Positions 43,278-54,947 of a DNA stretch of 64,000 nt are shown here, piece by piece. How positions within the stretch are numbered: the first letter of the stretch is position 1; each line of letters starts with the position of its first letter. This DNA is from Hirsutella rhossiliensis (lineage: Eukaryota; Ascomycota; Sordariomycetes; Hypocreales; Ophiocordycipitaceae). The stretch spans positions 558,001 through 622,000 of the forward strand of contig NW_025408688.1 of NCBI RefSeq assembly GCF_020360975.1. The letters are read 5' to 3'. Both the position numbers and the translations under genes were made by a program. The notes beneath the pieces were generated by a model, which saw nothing but the letters and a program-made list of their open reading frames with translations, made no database searches and had not been told where the DNA came from.

Positions 43278-45590
43278 AAACTCTGTCCTACATTTGGCGT
43301 TATTCGTCCCTTGGGAAAACTTCACTTCTGAGAGCCTAGGTGATATAACCGACATATGGACGACGCATCGAGCGGGCCTTTGTCCCCGCCTCCGTTTCTA
43401 CGTCTCTAACATTTGTCTTTTGAGAAAGTCTGCCGAAGACGCGCGTAAGGACGCGAAGCTCTGGGCCAGTCGGTCGGAGGGCGACGACACAATTGACGTT
43501 GAGTACCCGCTTGACGATGGCCGATACGAAGAAGAGCCTCCAGCGATGGCTCATCGTCAGGCCTACAGAGCTCTACTCCAGATTTTGCGAAATGCCGTGC
43601 AGGACACGGACGCCACAAAAGACTCAGCCGTCCTTGGAGGTTTAATACACGATCTGTGCGAAGAGAACCCGGCTGGAGAAGAGCAACCTTTTGTCCAACG
43701 TCAAGAGGATCTGTACCGGAATATGCCCCATGATCAAGGTGACGCCTTGTGTCAACTCCCCATATCTCGAGACGATGTCCAGGCAGCGGCCAAGGCCCAA
43801 CAACTATTGCATCTTCGGATGCTAGACGACATTGAGGGTGGTTCCCAGGGGACCATGCTTTCCGCGGATGGCGCCGACATCGACGATACGCTAGCTCGCT
43901 ACGGCGATACGGAGTCCCCTGCTGCGCTCCCGGGCAGCGACCTCAATGAACGAGGCCCTCGGATGCTTGTCGACGTCAGTCCGGCAACTAGCTTCGCGGA
44001 GATGGGACACACCGCCGCGGCCAGCTTTACACTGAACTATCTACAGACCATGGCCCTTCAACTCGTTTGCCTGTTTCTGGACAAGTATACTGCTAATCCG
44101 GACTCAGCGGGTCAGCATCTTCAATACACCGGCGGGCCGGGTGGCACGGAAAGTCGATGATTATCGATGCCCTGAAGGACGTGTTCGCGGCGAGGAACCA
44201 GCCGCATCTTCTGCAGATAACCGGCACGTCGGGCAGTTCGGCGGCCCAGATTGGCGGCACGACGATCCACTCGGCCTGTGGGTTAGATTCCCATCGCGAT
44301 CCAAACAAACCGCCTCCCCCCTTCTCGGAGGCGAAGAAGTGGATCTGGAAACAGAAGCTGGTACTCGTGATTGACGAGGTCAGTATGCTGGGAGGAGCCA
44401 CTCTGCACAACGTCAGTCATTACCTGCAGGCACTCCGTGACTGTCCGGACGAACCGTTTGGCGGCATGCCCGTCGTTCTACTGATGGGAGACTTCTACCA
44501 GTTCGCCCCGTGCGGGACAAGCCTACTGATCATCAGACCGCCGGACCGAACAGAGACCCCGCGACAAGCGACCATATCTCACCACAGCGGCTGCAGATTG
44601 TGGCATCTGTTCAAAACCGTGGTGCTCCTCGAAGACCAAGTCCGCGCACGCAACGATCCCCAGCTCCGTGCACTCCTGGATCGAGTTCGTAACGGGCGCC
44701 AGACCCATGAAGATCTGAGCTTGCTCAATGCCAACATTGTAGGACGCTCGCAAATCACCTTTCACGATGGTTTGCGTGCTATAACGCCGCTGAACCGCAC
44801 CCGGTGGGCCCTCAACATGGAAGCTGTTGTGGGCTGGGCGCGCTTCAACAAGCGGCACATCCGTATCTTTGTCTCGACTCACACCTGGCGCAACGGCACG
44901 CTGTCTCCAAACCTCATAGCGCGAACCATCGGACAAGGCGACGACTCTGCCTGCAAAGTCCCCGGCGTCTTCTTCTACGCCCAGGGCATGCCCGTGGTTG
45001 TGAACAAGAACATCTACACTGGCCTGAAGGTGGTGAATGGGGCTGACTTTACTGCCGTGGACGTGATAATCGATCCCAATCACCCGGGATACTGCTTGGC
45101 AGATGACGTGACCATCCACTTCGGGCCACCGCTCGGCATTCTTCTGCAGTCCGAGGAGACGAAGACCTTGGCGATACCGTCCCTCCCGGTGGGGACAGTA
45201 CTTATCCGGCCCATGTCGCATACACTTGATTCGACTAACTCTCACTTCAAGTTCTTATCCGCAAGATGCACGCGACGTGGACTGCCCGCTGTACCAGCGT
45301 TCGTTCTCACTGATTACAAAGCCCAGGGTAAAACATTCGTCGAAGTACTGTTGGAGCTGCGTGGAAATCGTGTGACCAATGGTGAACCCTCCAAGTGCGA
45401 TTTTACGAGCCTCTATGTGCAACTATCCAGGTGCACCTCGCTTCGGGGCATCAAGCTTCTTAATCCCGTGAGACACCATGACTTCATTGGCAATGGGCTC
45501 GATCAGGCCATTCTTGATGGAATGCAGAGACTCAAGAACTTGGCCGCGGAAACGAGACGGTTATACAAGGACCAAGGTTTCGAAAAGTAG
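43278..45590 (+). pseudogene. Helitron H2 PIF1-like helicase, Walker A frameshift
   Basis: The exon begins NSVLHLALFVPWENFTSESLGDITDIW. A charged linker runs to TLNYLQTMALQLVCLFLDKY. The phosphate-binding loop reads GGPGGT and then loses frame at 44148-44150, where GGAAAG stands for the expected GGGAAAG. The frame starting at 44157 continues MIIDALKDVF, TGTSGSSAAQIGGTTIHSACGL, VLVIDEVSMLG (Walker B), VVLLMGDFYQFAPC, and later VLTDYKAQGKTF and LYVQLSRCTSLRGIKLL. The product would need a frame change exactly inside Walker A, so the copy is dead. Confidence 0.88.
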
Positions 45591-45655
45591 TGCTAGTATA
45601 CTAACCATCCTTATAGTTTGACCTTTCGCACGTCGTAACGCGGCACGTAGACGTC

Positions 45656-46330
45656 CTACACTTCATAAGGTGACCGGACCGCACGCCAGTCGTCCGGATC
45701 TCGCTCCCCTCCCTTCCCAGGACGTAAGCGCTTTTGCTCCTCACAATAATTTACCCACCATTCCTCGAACGCCTGGCGGCTGTAAAGCCACCTCGGCGGC
45801 CCGTTTCCTTCCCCGAACAGGTCCAGGATATGGTCGCAGAACATCCACACTCCTTCGAGATGCTGCGGATAAAATGGCTTCCTGTCCTTGCGCGCGACCA
45901 CGACGGTGCCAACTTGTGACTGCCAGTCTGGAGGTGCAAACCCGGAGTTGGCATCAATATTGAGGTACGTAGCAATCTGGTTGTCGAGGTCTGCCTCGTT
46001 GACGGACTGAGTCCCCGTCCGATCCAGGACCAGCGGGACCTCGATGAGCCCTGGGACGGAGGGCACCGACTGCGAAAACACGACATGATTCGCAGGGATT
46101 GTAGTGGCAGACCAAAGGGGAAACTTGCGTTTCTCGGCCTCACATCGGACAATGACAGCTTCGACATGCCCCGACTTGCTGTGCGTTTCCCTCAAACCTG
46201 ATGTACCCATCGGCGGGGAGGCATGCGTGGGCGGCGGGGTGGGTTTTGCTGCTGGCGCTTGCTGGGGCGATGCCTCTGGCTCCGAATCGGTGTCGATGTT
46301 GTCCCACTTTGAGTAATCAATCGGAGGCAT
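45656..46330 (-). CDS. Conserved fungal hypothetical protein, 224 residues
   Basis: The start is set at MPPIDYSKWDNIDTDSEPE (46330). Sixty-three further codons upstream are open but look non-coding. A Pro-rich linker (residues 20-45) is followed by a folded region with EAVIVRCEAEKRKFPLW, VPLVLDRTG, IATYLNIDANSGFAPPDW and VGTVVVARKDRKPF. It ends QAFEEWWVNYCEEQKRLRPG. The IDYSKWDNIDTDSE opening is shared by many fungal proteins of unknown function, and Cdc37-like chaperones have a similar start. The rest does not match Cdc37. It is divergent from the CHAT gene with about 490 bp between the starts, so they may share a promoter. No introns or defects are visible. It is likely functional. Confidence 0.75.
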   Translation of the reverse strand: MPPIDYSKWDNIDTDSEPEASPQQAPAAKPTPPPTHASPPMGTSGLRETHSKSGHVEAVIVRCEAEKRKFPLWSATTIPANHVVFSQSVPSVPGLIEVPLVLDRTGTQSVNEADLDNQIATYLNIDANSGFAPPDWQSQVGTVVVARKDRKPFYPQHLEGVWMFCDHILDLFGEGNGPPRWLYSRQAFEEWWVNYCEEQKRLRPGKGGERDPDDWRAVRSPYEV

Positions 46331-46816
46331 TGAGTCGATTCTTAACAAACTGTTACACTTTACTGCATGATTCGCGAACAGTTCAGACTCCTTTGCCCTT
46401 CGAGATGATGGCCCCTTACAAGTTACCTCCGCGTTCTTACCCCGCCCGCCCTCAACCCACCTTGTTGTGGCGGGGTAAAATGGCGTCCAAGCAGCCACAC
46501 TACCGGGAGCAAGCCTCATCGTCTCAGCAGACCTGCCAGTGTGGAACCAAATTCAGTCCCGTTCCTCAAGGCATTGGCGGACCCTGCAAGGGGCCGGTCT
46601 CCTGTGCGGGGCATCTCAGCCTCTCAGCCCCTAAGCTACCGTAAGCACTAGGCAGCAACTTAGCCCCCGACTGCGCCCCCTCCCCTCCCCTCGATGGAAG
46701 AGAATGTAGCAGAAGAGGAGTAGTATATTATTTTCCTACGTATGAGATCTTAAGCACACACACACACGCAAGATCTTGATTAGAAACAAACCACTGTCTA
46801 GCATTACAACAGAGAT
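46331..46816. promoter_or_regulatory. Shared upstream region of the hypothetical and CHAT genes
   Basis: 486 bp between two divergent starts. A TATTATTTTCC stretch at 46727-46737 and an (AC)n run at 46756-46767 precede the CHAT gene start. No gene is seen. Confidence 0.4.
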
Positions 46817-49800
46817 ATGGATGCAATCTTTGATGCCTCATCGCTGGCCGAGCTCATGGCAAAGACCGAGCTCAACGAGCCCATCACAGACGCCGAACTT
46901 GACGAGCCCGGCGTCTTCTGGAAAATATCGCCCGAAGAGTTCGACGAGGACACTCCACGCCGCCCCTACATGACCTTTCAGACGACGCCCGGCGATTTCG
47001 AGCACTTGGTGATCAAGATATGGTCTCATGATCAGGGCGAGTCCGAAAGCACCCCGAGGAAAGACCACTCACTGACTGCATCTTGTAGGATGGTGCAGTG
47101 GACCAAACAATGTCGGCGACCCCTATGAGAATTCTTGGACCTGGTTCGCCTTGGGTGTAGTGTCTGAAGACGGCAAAGTCCTCGACGAGCATCTATTCGA
47201 CTTCCAGACCAACGTACGGGCCTCGGACTCGCTTGCGTGCCACACCAACGAGTGGAGAATAGGAGCCCCTGGAGCGGGAGAAGACGTCGACGATGAAAGC
47301 CTGCTGGATGGATTCCTGGAGTCCCTGGCGTGCCCTCCGGCTCAAGAGATAGGAATCTTTCCCCTGGCGCGATACAAAGGCTGGAAGAACTCGGTGGTCA
47401 TGATGGAGGTCCAGATCAAGCATCACAGTGACTGGCAAAAGTCCGACTGTTGCGATGAGATAATGCTGCGACGAAGCAGCAGACATTCTGCTACTAGACG
47501 GGACCTCGGACGAGCTACGTTCGAAAATGCAGAATTGTCGGTTAACCAACTGGCAGAGGCTGTCTCGGCAGGAACAGTTGCCGGGAAAGAGGAACTCATC
47601 TATAAGGTTAGACTGGCTATAAACGCGATGCCACTCCATCATCAGCATCGACCGGCATGGTTATACGTCTTAGCAGGCACCTTGGCGACGCGTTATGGCG
47701 AAACTAGTGCGATGGAGGACCTTCAGCAGGCCATCAAGCTAGTCAGACAGGCCATCGACGCTACTCCAGCCGGTCACCCCCTGTACTCGTTCCGATGGAG
47801 AATGTTGGGCATGGAAGGAAACCTTCTGACCGGTCTTTATGAGCTCACTGATATGCTGATGGACCTGGAAGAAGCCATTAATATTCTGAGACAATGCGTC
47901 GTCGAGGCTCTTCGGGACGAGGGGGAGGAAACGACGATATTGCGCAGTCTGGGAGAAGTCCTTCGTCTTCGATATTGCCGCCTGGGAGCAGTACAAGACC
48001 TGGAAGAAGCCGTCGCCCTTGGCAGGAGGGCCGTGGCGATAGCTGACCCGGACAGCCACCTCCGATGGACAGCCGTGATCTATCTGGAGCAGCTTCTGGC
48101 CACCTACTACGAGCGGACCAAGGCGGTCGAAGCCCTCGAAGAAGCAATAAGCCTAACCATGGAAGTCATCGCAGCCATCCCCGACGATGGTGGTGAGCAA
48201 CCGGAGGCTTACCGCCATCTCGGACAGCATTTCGACAAACGCTTCCGTCTGACTCATGCCATCAAGGACCGCGACCGATCGACCGAGTGCTTCCATCTGG
48301 CTCTCCGATGCTCCGGCGGAATCCATGATCGTGTCAGAGCTGCCCGTGAGCTCCTCTCCAGGCCGGATGCCCTCGAACGCGGTCCCCAGTCGCTCAGAGA
48401 CGCAGCAACGGCCATAGATCTCGTCTCGACAAACTTCATTTTGACCTCAACGTCCGACAAGAAGTATTGGGCTTCACAGACCTCGGGAATCGCTGCTGAC
48501 GCTACCGCCATCGCTCTGCACTTTGGAAGAGGTCCCTTGTTAGCCGTTGGCTTCCTCGAGCAAGGTCGTGGGAGAATCGCCAGTTTTATTCGTAACATGA
48601 GGGGTGATATCACATCGTTGCGGGACAAGCATCCGGAACTCGCCGCCAAATGGGAGTCCGTCTCGCGCCGCCTCGCCGAGCCCGTTTCGCAACATGATCA
48701 AGTCGATGCTCATTCCGTATCGTCTCTGATGGACCAGCGACACCTTGATATCCGCTACCTGACCCAACTCCTCGATGAGATTCGCAAAAAGGATGATACT
48801 GATGTCCTCTTTCAGGGCATGAAGATCGATGGCGTATACCAAGTGGCTGCTCGGGGACCCGTTGTGATGCTCAACGTGAGCGTCCACAGATGCGATGCCC
48901 TCATAATCCAACCATCTGCTGTAAAAGATCTGCCGTTACTTAACCTAAGTCTTGGATCCATCTGGGCTCGGATCAACGACATTCAGTCCATGACAACGCT
49001 AGAATGGCTCTGGGACGACATTGTCGAACCAGTCCTCGACGCCTTGGGCTATACCGGTACCCCGTTAGCCGGACCTTGGCCGCACGTCTGGTGGATTCCT
49101 ACCGGTCCCTTGACCATGTTCCCTCTGCATGCGGCCGGCTATCATCTAGAGGCCGGGAACAGGACCGCTCTCGACAGGGTCGTGTCGTCTTACAGCACTT
49201 CTTTATTTTCCATAATTAACAGCCTGTACCGTCAGCAAACCTGGCTGCCCGCCGCTAACATGAAAGGCTATGTCGTTGCCGTCTCAATGCAGGAGACGCC
49301 TGATATGGGCCCTCTGATCCACACCGACGACGAGATCAACGCCGTGCGGCAAGTATGTACTGCACCCCCTCTAAGCCTATCCGTCCTCTCGCCAGAGCCA
49401 CTTCGAGATGAGGTATCCTCGGCACTGCAGACCTGCGGCATCTTTCACTTTGCCGGCCATGGCTGGGCTGCAAAGGATCCACTCCAGAGTCGCTTGTGTC
49501 TGCAGGATTGGAAAACCCGCCCCTTGACGGTGGAACGACTCATCGAGACAGATTTCAGCTCAAGCCTGCCATTCCTCGCCTACCTCTCGGCTTGCGGCAC
49601 GGGAAAAAACAGCGAGCATGATTCGGCCGACGAGAGCGTTCATCTGGCGGGCATGTTCCAGCTGGCTGGCTTCCGACACGTCGTCGGCACCCTCTGGGAC
49701 GTCGACGACCAGGTCTGCGTCGACATGGCCACCATGATATACGAGTCCCTGGGCGTCAACGGAATCAACGACGGGGCTGTGAGCCTGGGCCTGCACCATG

Positions 49801-49937
49801 CCACTCGGGCCCTGCGCGAGAGATGGCGGCGTGAGCAGAGTGCTGCAGAGGCTCTCAGGAAGCGAGACATAACCATGGACGACGACGGGGTATTAAAGGC
49901 TCCTCCGTGGGTCCCGTATGTTCATTTTGGCGTCTGA
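46817..49937 (+). CDS. CHAT-domain protein with TPR-like repeats, 1020 residues
   Basis: join(46817..47040, 47099..49937), 3063 bases. The intron has donor GTCCGA (weak), branch CTGAC and acceptor GTGCAG. Both phase and protein sequence agree across the join (WSHDQGD..YENSWTWF). Residues 1-190 form a domain with FEHLVIKIWSHDQG and SWTWFALGVV, a C2-like N-terminal module common in fungal signalling proteins. Residues about 210-500 have regular helical repeats with DLEEAV/I and ALEEAI motifs, tetratricopeptide-like. The C-terminal third is a CHAT protease of the caspase fold with catalytic His 858 in FHFAGHG and Cys 907 in LSACGTG. CHAT proteases cleave partner proteins, and in prokaryotes and fungi they often sit in immune or cell-death systems. 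The role here is unknown. No frameshift is seen. Confidence 0.85.
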
Positions 49938-50442
49938 CAGTTACTGTGCCTCGAGGAATGAAAGGACTTCTTGCCTTGCAAGGACCCACCTAGAAATTTG
50001 CTAGCTATAAATCGCCCCCTTTAATTCGTGCCTGCCTTTACCCTTCTTCGGCCCTTAACTGTTATTAGCTAGGGATCCTTATATGCCTATCTCTACTTTC
50101 GGCTTATATCTTATTAGTTACATCTTAAACTTACATCTGCCTTTATTTCCTTCTTATAACGATTAGTATTTCCTAAGAGATAAACTAGTTAAAGAGGTTA
50201 ATGTTAGCAGTCGCCTTACGGCGTTGTTAAGTAAAGGTAGTATTACAACTTACAATTTTGTGGCAGCGTAAGCACAAGCGAGCGCTGCTGATAGCTTGAT
50301 GAACGTCATTTTTCAAGGCTTAAGCAAAATGATGTGTGTTTGAAAGGAATGACAACGACGTAGCGTGAATGGGCTCCTTTATAACCAATAAATTTCAAGT
50401 CGGTATTTATCTCGGTGACCTTATATTTAAAATAAAGCTTCT
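49938..50442. other. AT-rich intergenic, nothing recognised
   Basis: The stretch is markedly more AT-rich than the flanking genes, with repeated CTTATA/TTAGTTA motifs. No gene or element end is seen. Confidence 0.5.
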
Positions 50443-51367
50443 TTAAGTTAAACACGCACCGTGCATTTCGTCAGTCTCGTCATCCATTCTCACACTAAGG
50501 GCCTTAAGCTGATCCTCCCCGGAAGCAGCGTCACGAGTCGCTTTCACTACTGCCTCTCGATAATTCTCAAAAGCCGAGCATATGGTTGCAATGACCTGGG
50601 CCAGTCCGTTATCTTGTTCCTGTATATATCGGTGATATGTGACAATCTGTTGCTGGAGCATCGCGTTCCTCTCCTCGTTCTCGCGCAATTTTTGTTCTAG
50701 TAAACTTTTCTGCTCGAAATGCTTGGCGTATGAGTACATCTCCATCCCGGCGCGGGAGGATTCCAAGTACCCCCGCAGTTACTGATACTCTGAAATCAGA
50801 TCCAAATAGGTCTCCGATGGCAACAGCTGCATCGATTTCTGAGGGTGATGCAAGAAGCTGTTCGGGGCGTGCGTTTCTGAAAGTGTTCCTCAGGCGTATC
50901 ACCTCATTGGCCCATGGAGGAGTGGGTGCGGCCGGCGACCCTTCGTATGCTCGGAATTCGGGTTGCACGGTGTAAAGGCCGCTATCCAAGATTGATCTGG
51001 CTGATACAATTGCGCATTTCCCTTCCACTTTCAACGCCCCTTGTGATACGTACTCGCCGAAGTAGTACAATCGAGAACGGAGACGGCCGAGGTCTTGGAG
51101 ACCTCGGTGACTGGGATCATATTGTCCATATGCGTCAATAAGGTCCATGTCTCTGACAAAACATCCTCTTGGAAACTTGGTCGTGTCTATGACGCAAACC
51201 ATAATGTCGTCAAAGCTGGACGAATCTTTGGTGCTCCTGTGTAGATAAAAGATGTACTGAAGTGCAAAAAGCCAAGAGCTTGTCCAAGAGACGACATTAA
51301 TCGGAGCGTCGTCCCTTCCCCACCATCGAAAGTGCGTGTTTAGATATGTCGATATCATTGCCGTCAT
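50443..51367 (-). pseudogene. DUF7587-type protein with coiled-coil tail, frameshift
   Basis: The frame from 51367 reads YLNTHFRWWGRDDAPINVVSWTSSWLFALQYIFYLH, then VCVIDTTKFPRGCFVRDMDLI and GEYVSQGALKVEGKCAIVSA, the DUF7587 pattern known from many fungal genomes. At a C run (50770-50774 on the plus strand) the frame shifts. The continuation AGMEMYSYAKHFEQKSLLEQKLRENEERNAMLQQQIVTYHRY is a coiled coil ending at 50443. The start of the protein (before 51367) is not found. It may be lost or on a distant exon. An error in the homopolymer could also explain the shift. Confidence 0.65.
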
Positions 51368-51630
51368 AGTCCAAGGTAGCGTCCCTGTCGCATATCAAGC
51401 CTGCCTAGGATGATTATTCATGAAGTGGCGATGTTACTCGCAACGCCGCTGTTGCCTGCTAGGCAACCACTACTGCGTAATCACGCGACGGACCTTTCAT
51501 TTGCGTATAAAGAGCTGCACAACTCCGTGCGTTCGTTCGTTCACTTCTTGTTCTTTAGATAATTCTCATCAATTGCCTGATGCCATCTCTGACCCGTGTG
51601 GAGCCAAATGTCTGACAGTTATGAGCCCGG
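51368..51630. other. Intergenic before gypsy 2
   Basis: 263 bp with no gene. CCCGG at 51626-51630 is the left target repeat of the gypsy 2 insertion. Confidence 0.6.
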
Positions 51631-51863
51631 TGTGAAAGGCTGGCCCGGAGTTTATTCAACAAGCAGGTGCCTAGGTGTTGTCTATCTAGAGCTAAGGAGG
51701 AAAAGAAGCTGAACTCGAGGCGTAGCTTCGAGTGCGAGCTTATATTGCCCTTCTCGGAATGTTCTCGCAGCTTCTGGGTCCGCGGAGCGGCCGGTGTTGC
51801 CACCGGGCACGACCCACCGGACCCGGTACAACCGGGTCCACCAGCCGGGCACAGCCCGTGACA
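51631..51863 (-). repeat. 3' LTR of gypsy 2 (left copy)
   Basis: The LTR at the 3' side of the minus-strand coding order. Its last half contains the near-palindrome CCCGGTACAACCGGG. The partial copy at 29527-29637 is from the same family. Confidence 0.9.
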
Positions 51864-52266
51864 TTACCCCTTGTCCCCTCCGACCAGGTCGGCGTCTGCG
51901 GGGTTCTTGCGTTCCTGCCAGCGTCTCGTACCTCTCCCTAGGGCCATCATTGGTCTTGATTGGCCCGTACTTGTCCTCGAATGCCTTCATCGCAATTGTT
52001 CCTTGCAACCACTCAACTGGCTCCCAAGTCGGCTCTGCGTAGCCCGTCCATCGCACTAGTGCTTGCCTGAATTCCCCTCGTCCGCGCTTCTTCCATCTCG
52101 CGCAGAGAATCTCGTCGACATCCCACAGATCCGTGCCGGACTCATCTTGTACCGGTGGTGGCTGTGCGTCATCTACCTTTTGGCAGGAGCCGGATCTTGA
52201 TGCGCCCGCCGCAAAGGTCAACATGAAATCGCGGGTAAATTGAGCCACGAACATCGAGCTCAACAA
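51682..52266 (-). pseudogene. Gypsy 2 integrase end with chromodomain
   Basis: The frame carries DLWDVDEILCARWKKRGRGEF, then QALVRWTGYAEPTWEPVEWL and AFEDKYGPI, a clear chromodomain. It binds methylated histone tails and guides integration to heterochromatin. The frame then runs into the LTR. It overlaps by a frame change at 52170-52266 with the DNA-binding barrel. Confidence 0.85.
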
Positions 52267-53106
52267 CGTGCGAACTAATTACCTTCGTGACTGTGTACTT
52301 GTGATGCAGCCAGTCGAGCTTCTTGCACGGTCGTGGCGATCTGTAGTTTGCCATCGAGAGCCACACCTTGTCACCAACTTCAAATCGCTCCGCAGGCTGT
52401 CGCTTTGCGTTGGCAGCCTCTTCTTGTTGTTGCTGTGAGGAGGCCATTACTGCTTGCATGTACTCATTGACCTCCTGCAGGCGACTGAGTAGGCTATCAG
52501 CTCTGCTTTCCTCTCTATGCCTCGGTGGCTCTTCCGATTCCTCGACGCTGATGGGATCGACGTGGTAACCATGCTCAGCGAAAAGGGGCTGATCTTGGTC
52601 GCTGCGGATTCACGATTGTTGAGTGCCAGCTGCGCGGCAGGGAGCAGTTCTCCCCAGTCATCCTGCACGTACGACACGTAGGCTCTCAGGTAGGCCTCGA
52701 TCTCCTGGTTCATTCTCTCTGGCCCTCCGTCCGTCTGAGGATGATAGGCCGTGCTCAATTTCTGCGTGACACCTGCAAGACGGCAGAACCTCTTCCAGAA
52801 CCTACTTAGCCAGTTGCTCCCGCGGTCGCTGACGATGGACCGTGGCATTCCGTGAAATCGGTAATGACACTGGAGAAAACGGTTTGCACACGGCTCAGCT
52901 TCCATGTTGTCCATCACCTCGAGGGTCACAGCCTTTGTCAGTCTGTCCACAATCACCCACAGGTACCTTGCCTTGCTCGGTCCAGTAGGCGGCAGATCTG
53001 TGATGAAGTCCATGGACAAATGGCTTCGGGGTCGATCTGGAATCGGCAGAGGCTTGAGAAATCCCTTTCGACTGGCGCCAGATGTGCTCTGCCGCAGGTG
53101 TCGCAA
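52169..53106 (-). pseudogene. Gypsy 2 integrase core and barrel
   Basis: The frame 53106-52447 carries the D-D-E core: LSMDFITDLPP, IVSDRGSNWLSRF and GGPERMNQEIEAYLR, with the ASEP-type NNR segment after it. A frame change near 52450 leads to AERFEVGDKVWLSMANY and SHVVELDVRGSIYPRFHVDL, the C-terminal barrel. It is the strand-transfer enzyme of the element. Confidence 0.85.
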
Positions 53107-54329
53107 TTGGCTACGTACCGGCGAACCAGCTGGGACTGCCCAGGCCAGTAGAATCGCCGAGCCACAATAGCCAGCGTACCTTCCCTGCCGGGATGACCGG
53201 TCGCAACAGAGTCATGCGACTGCTGCACAATGCGGGTTCTCAACTGGTCTTTCTCAGCTTCCTCCTGGTTACCCTCCTCTCCGGATCCACCCGGCACCCA
53301 AATACGGTCTCTGAATGTCAGCCTTTTGCCTGCGTCGATCGCACATTCTGAAATCTGGATCTTCAGGCCCAGCGAGGGCGGGAAGGCACGCTCGCGATCG
53401 CGGACTGCCTTATAGGCTGCCCGGAATATCGAGTCCTTCGCCACCGTTTCGTCCCAGAGTTGCTGCAGGTCCGCTACCTCGAAGACCTTCATCTTCGGCA
53501 GGGTGGATGCCTCTGAACAGTCAGAACTCATCGCGTTGATACATGCTCTTGTCGATGATGGAATGGCACTATCCGGTATCAACTGTATCATTCTTCCTTG
53601 TTCCCGCTCGTCGTCAATGCCCTGTGGCTTGTCTTGTTCACGGCGGGACAACGCATCAGGCACGACAGCCTCGCTTCCCGGTCGATACTCGAGCTTGAAG
53701 TCGAACTGGGACAATTCGGCTGCCCAACGGCTCTGCCGTTCCGTGAGCTTCTGGCGTGTCATGAAATACTCCAGGTTGCGGTGATCGGTAAGGATTGTAA
53801 ATGGGCCGCAGCTCCTAAGTTCGGCGTTCCAGTTGTCGAGACATCTCATGATGGCAAGCATCTCCTTGTCGTGAATGGGATAGTTGTACTCCGCTGGCGA
53901 AAGTCGCTTCGAGAAGAAGGCGCATGAGTGTCGACGTCCGTCTGGGCCTTCCTGCGACAGGACGCCTCCCAATGCGTAGCCTGAGCAATCCGTCTCCAAA
54001 AAGGTCGGGAGGCTCGGGTCCCACTGCTTGAGCACCGGTGACTCGCAAAATCGTCGCTTCAGCTCCTGAAACGCCTCGTTCTCCGCTCGTCCCCAATGAA
54101 AGGCAGTTCCTTTCTTAAGCAGGGCATCCAGAGACTGCGTGATCTTGGCATAGTCGGGGATGAAGATCCGGTAATAGTTGGCGAAGCCCAGAAAGCTTCT
54201 GACACCCTTCACCGTGGTCGGGGCCTCCCATTCGCGGATGGCGCGCTGCTTTTCGGGGTCGCAGGCGATTCCTTTCCTGCGTTGACGATGAACCCAAGGT
54301 ATTTGACCTCTTGTACCGAAAACTCGCAC
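52953..54329 (-). pseudogene. Gypsy 2 RT thumb, RNase H and integrase zinc domain
   Basis: A 458-codon frame. RSFLGFANYYRIFIPDYAKI ends RT. RNase H follows with FLETDCSGYALGGVLSQ (where the usual DAS reads DCS), FFSKRLSPAEYNYPIHDKE and ILTDHRNLEYF. YRPGSEAVVPDALSRRE is the linker. The integrase zinc site HDSVATGHPGREGT...NCDTCGRAH has an intact His-His-Cys-Cys set. The frame ends at 52953, one frame away from the integrase core. Confidence 0.87.
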
Positions 54330-54947
54330 TTCGCTGGGTCTAGGTGCAGCCCAGCGTCGGCGAGTGCTTGGAGAACTCGTCGCACCTTAGCCTCATGATC
54401 CGCCTTCGAACCGCTCGAGTAGATCAGTACATCATCCAGGTACGCTGTGACAAAGTCGTCCAGCCATTCGCGCAATACACTGTTCATGTATCGTTGGAAG
54501 GATGCCGGGGCGCCGCTCAGGCCGAAAGGGCACACGAGCCACTCGTAGAGCCCAAACCTCGTGCGAAATGCAGTCTTTCCTCATGTCCCGGAGCCATGCG
54601 GATCTTATGGAAAGCGGCCACCACGTCCAACTTGGTGAACCACTTAGCCTTGGCCAGATTCTGCAGGGTCTCCGCGATGAGGGCAGTGGGTATCGGTCGC
54701 GCTTGGTGATTGCATTCAGCGCTCGGTAGTCGCAACAAAATCGCAGCCCTCCATTCGGCTTCCGCACGAACAGCACCGGCGCGGCAGCCGCTGAGCTACT
54801 CGCTCGGATGAATCCTCTGTCCAGCAGGTCTTTCAGGGTCTTTCGCAAGACCAACAGCTCTTCTCGTGACATGTTGTAGTGGGCCCCACGGAAGGGGTGG
54901 CTCGTTGCCGTTCTTGTCAGGCTGCAGGTTGACTTCATGATCCACAC
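54209..54947 (-). pseudogene. Gypsy 2 reverse transcriptase
   Basis: Two frames. The first (from 54947) carries [40 protein letters not shown] and, after a frame slip near 54720, [29 protein letters not shown]. The second (from 54535) carries [22 protein letters not shown] and [11 protein letters not shown] with the YLDD box. The catalytic residues are all present, but at least two slips interrupt the frame. Confidence 0.85.

Larger units (their letters stand above)
39324..45590 (+). mobile_element. Helitron H2, frameshifted
   Basis: This is a second Helitron, of a lineage different from H1. The order is a Pro-rich repeat N-terminus, a Cys finger with a DUF6570-like part, Rep (HUH and Tyr), and a PIF1-type helicase. 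Several single-base frameshifts divide it, but all domains are present in order. The termini are not fixed. The coding end is 45590. Confidence 0.88.
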
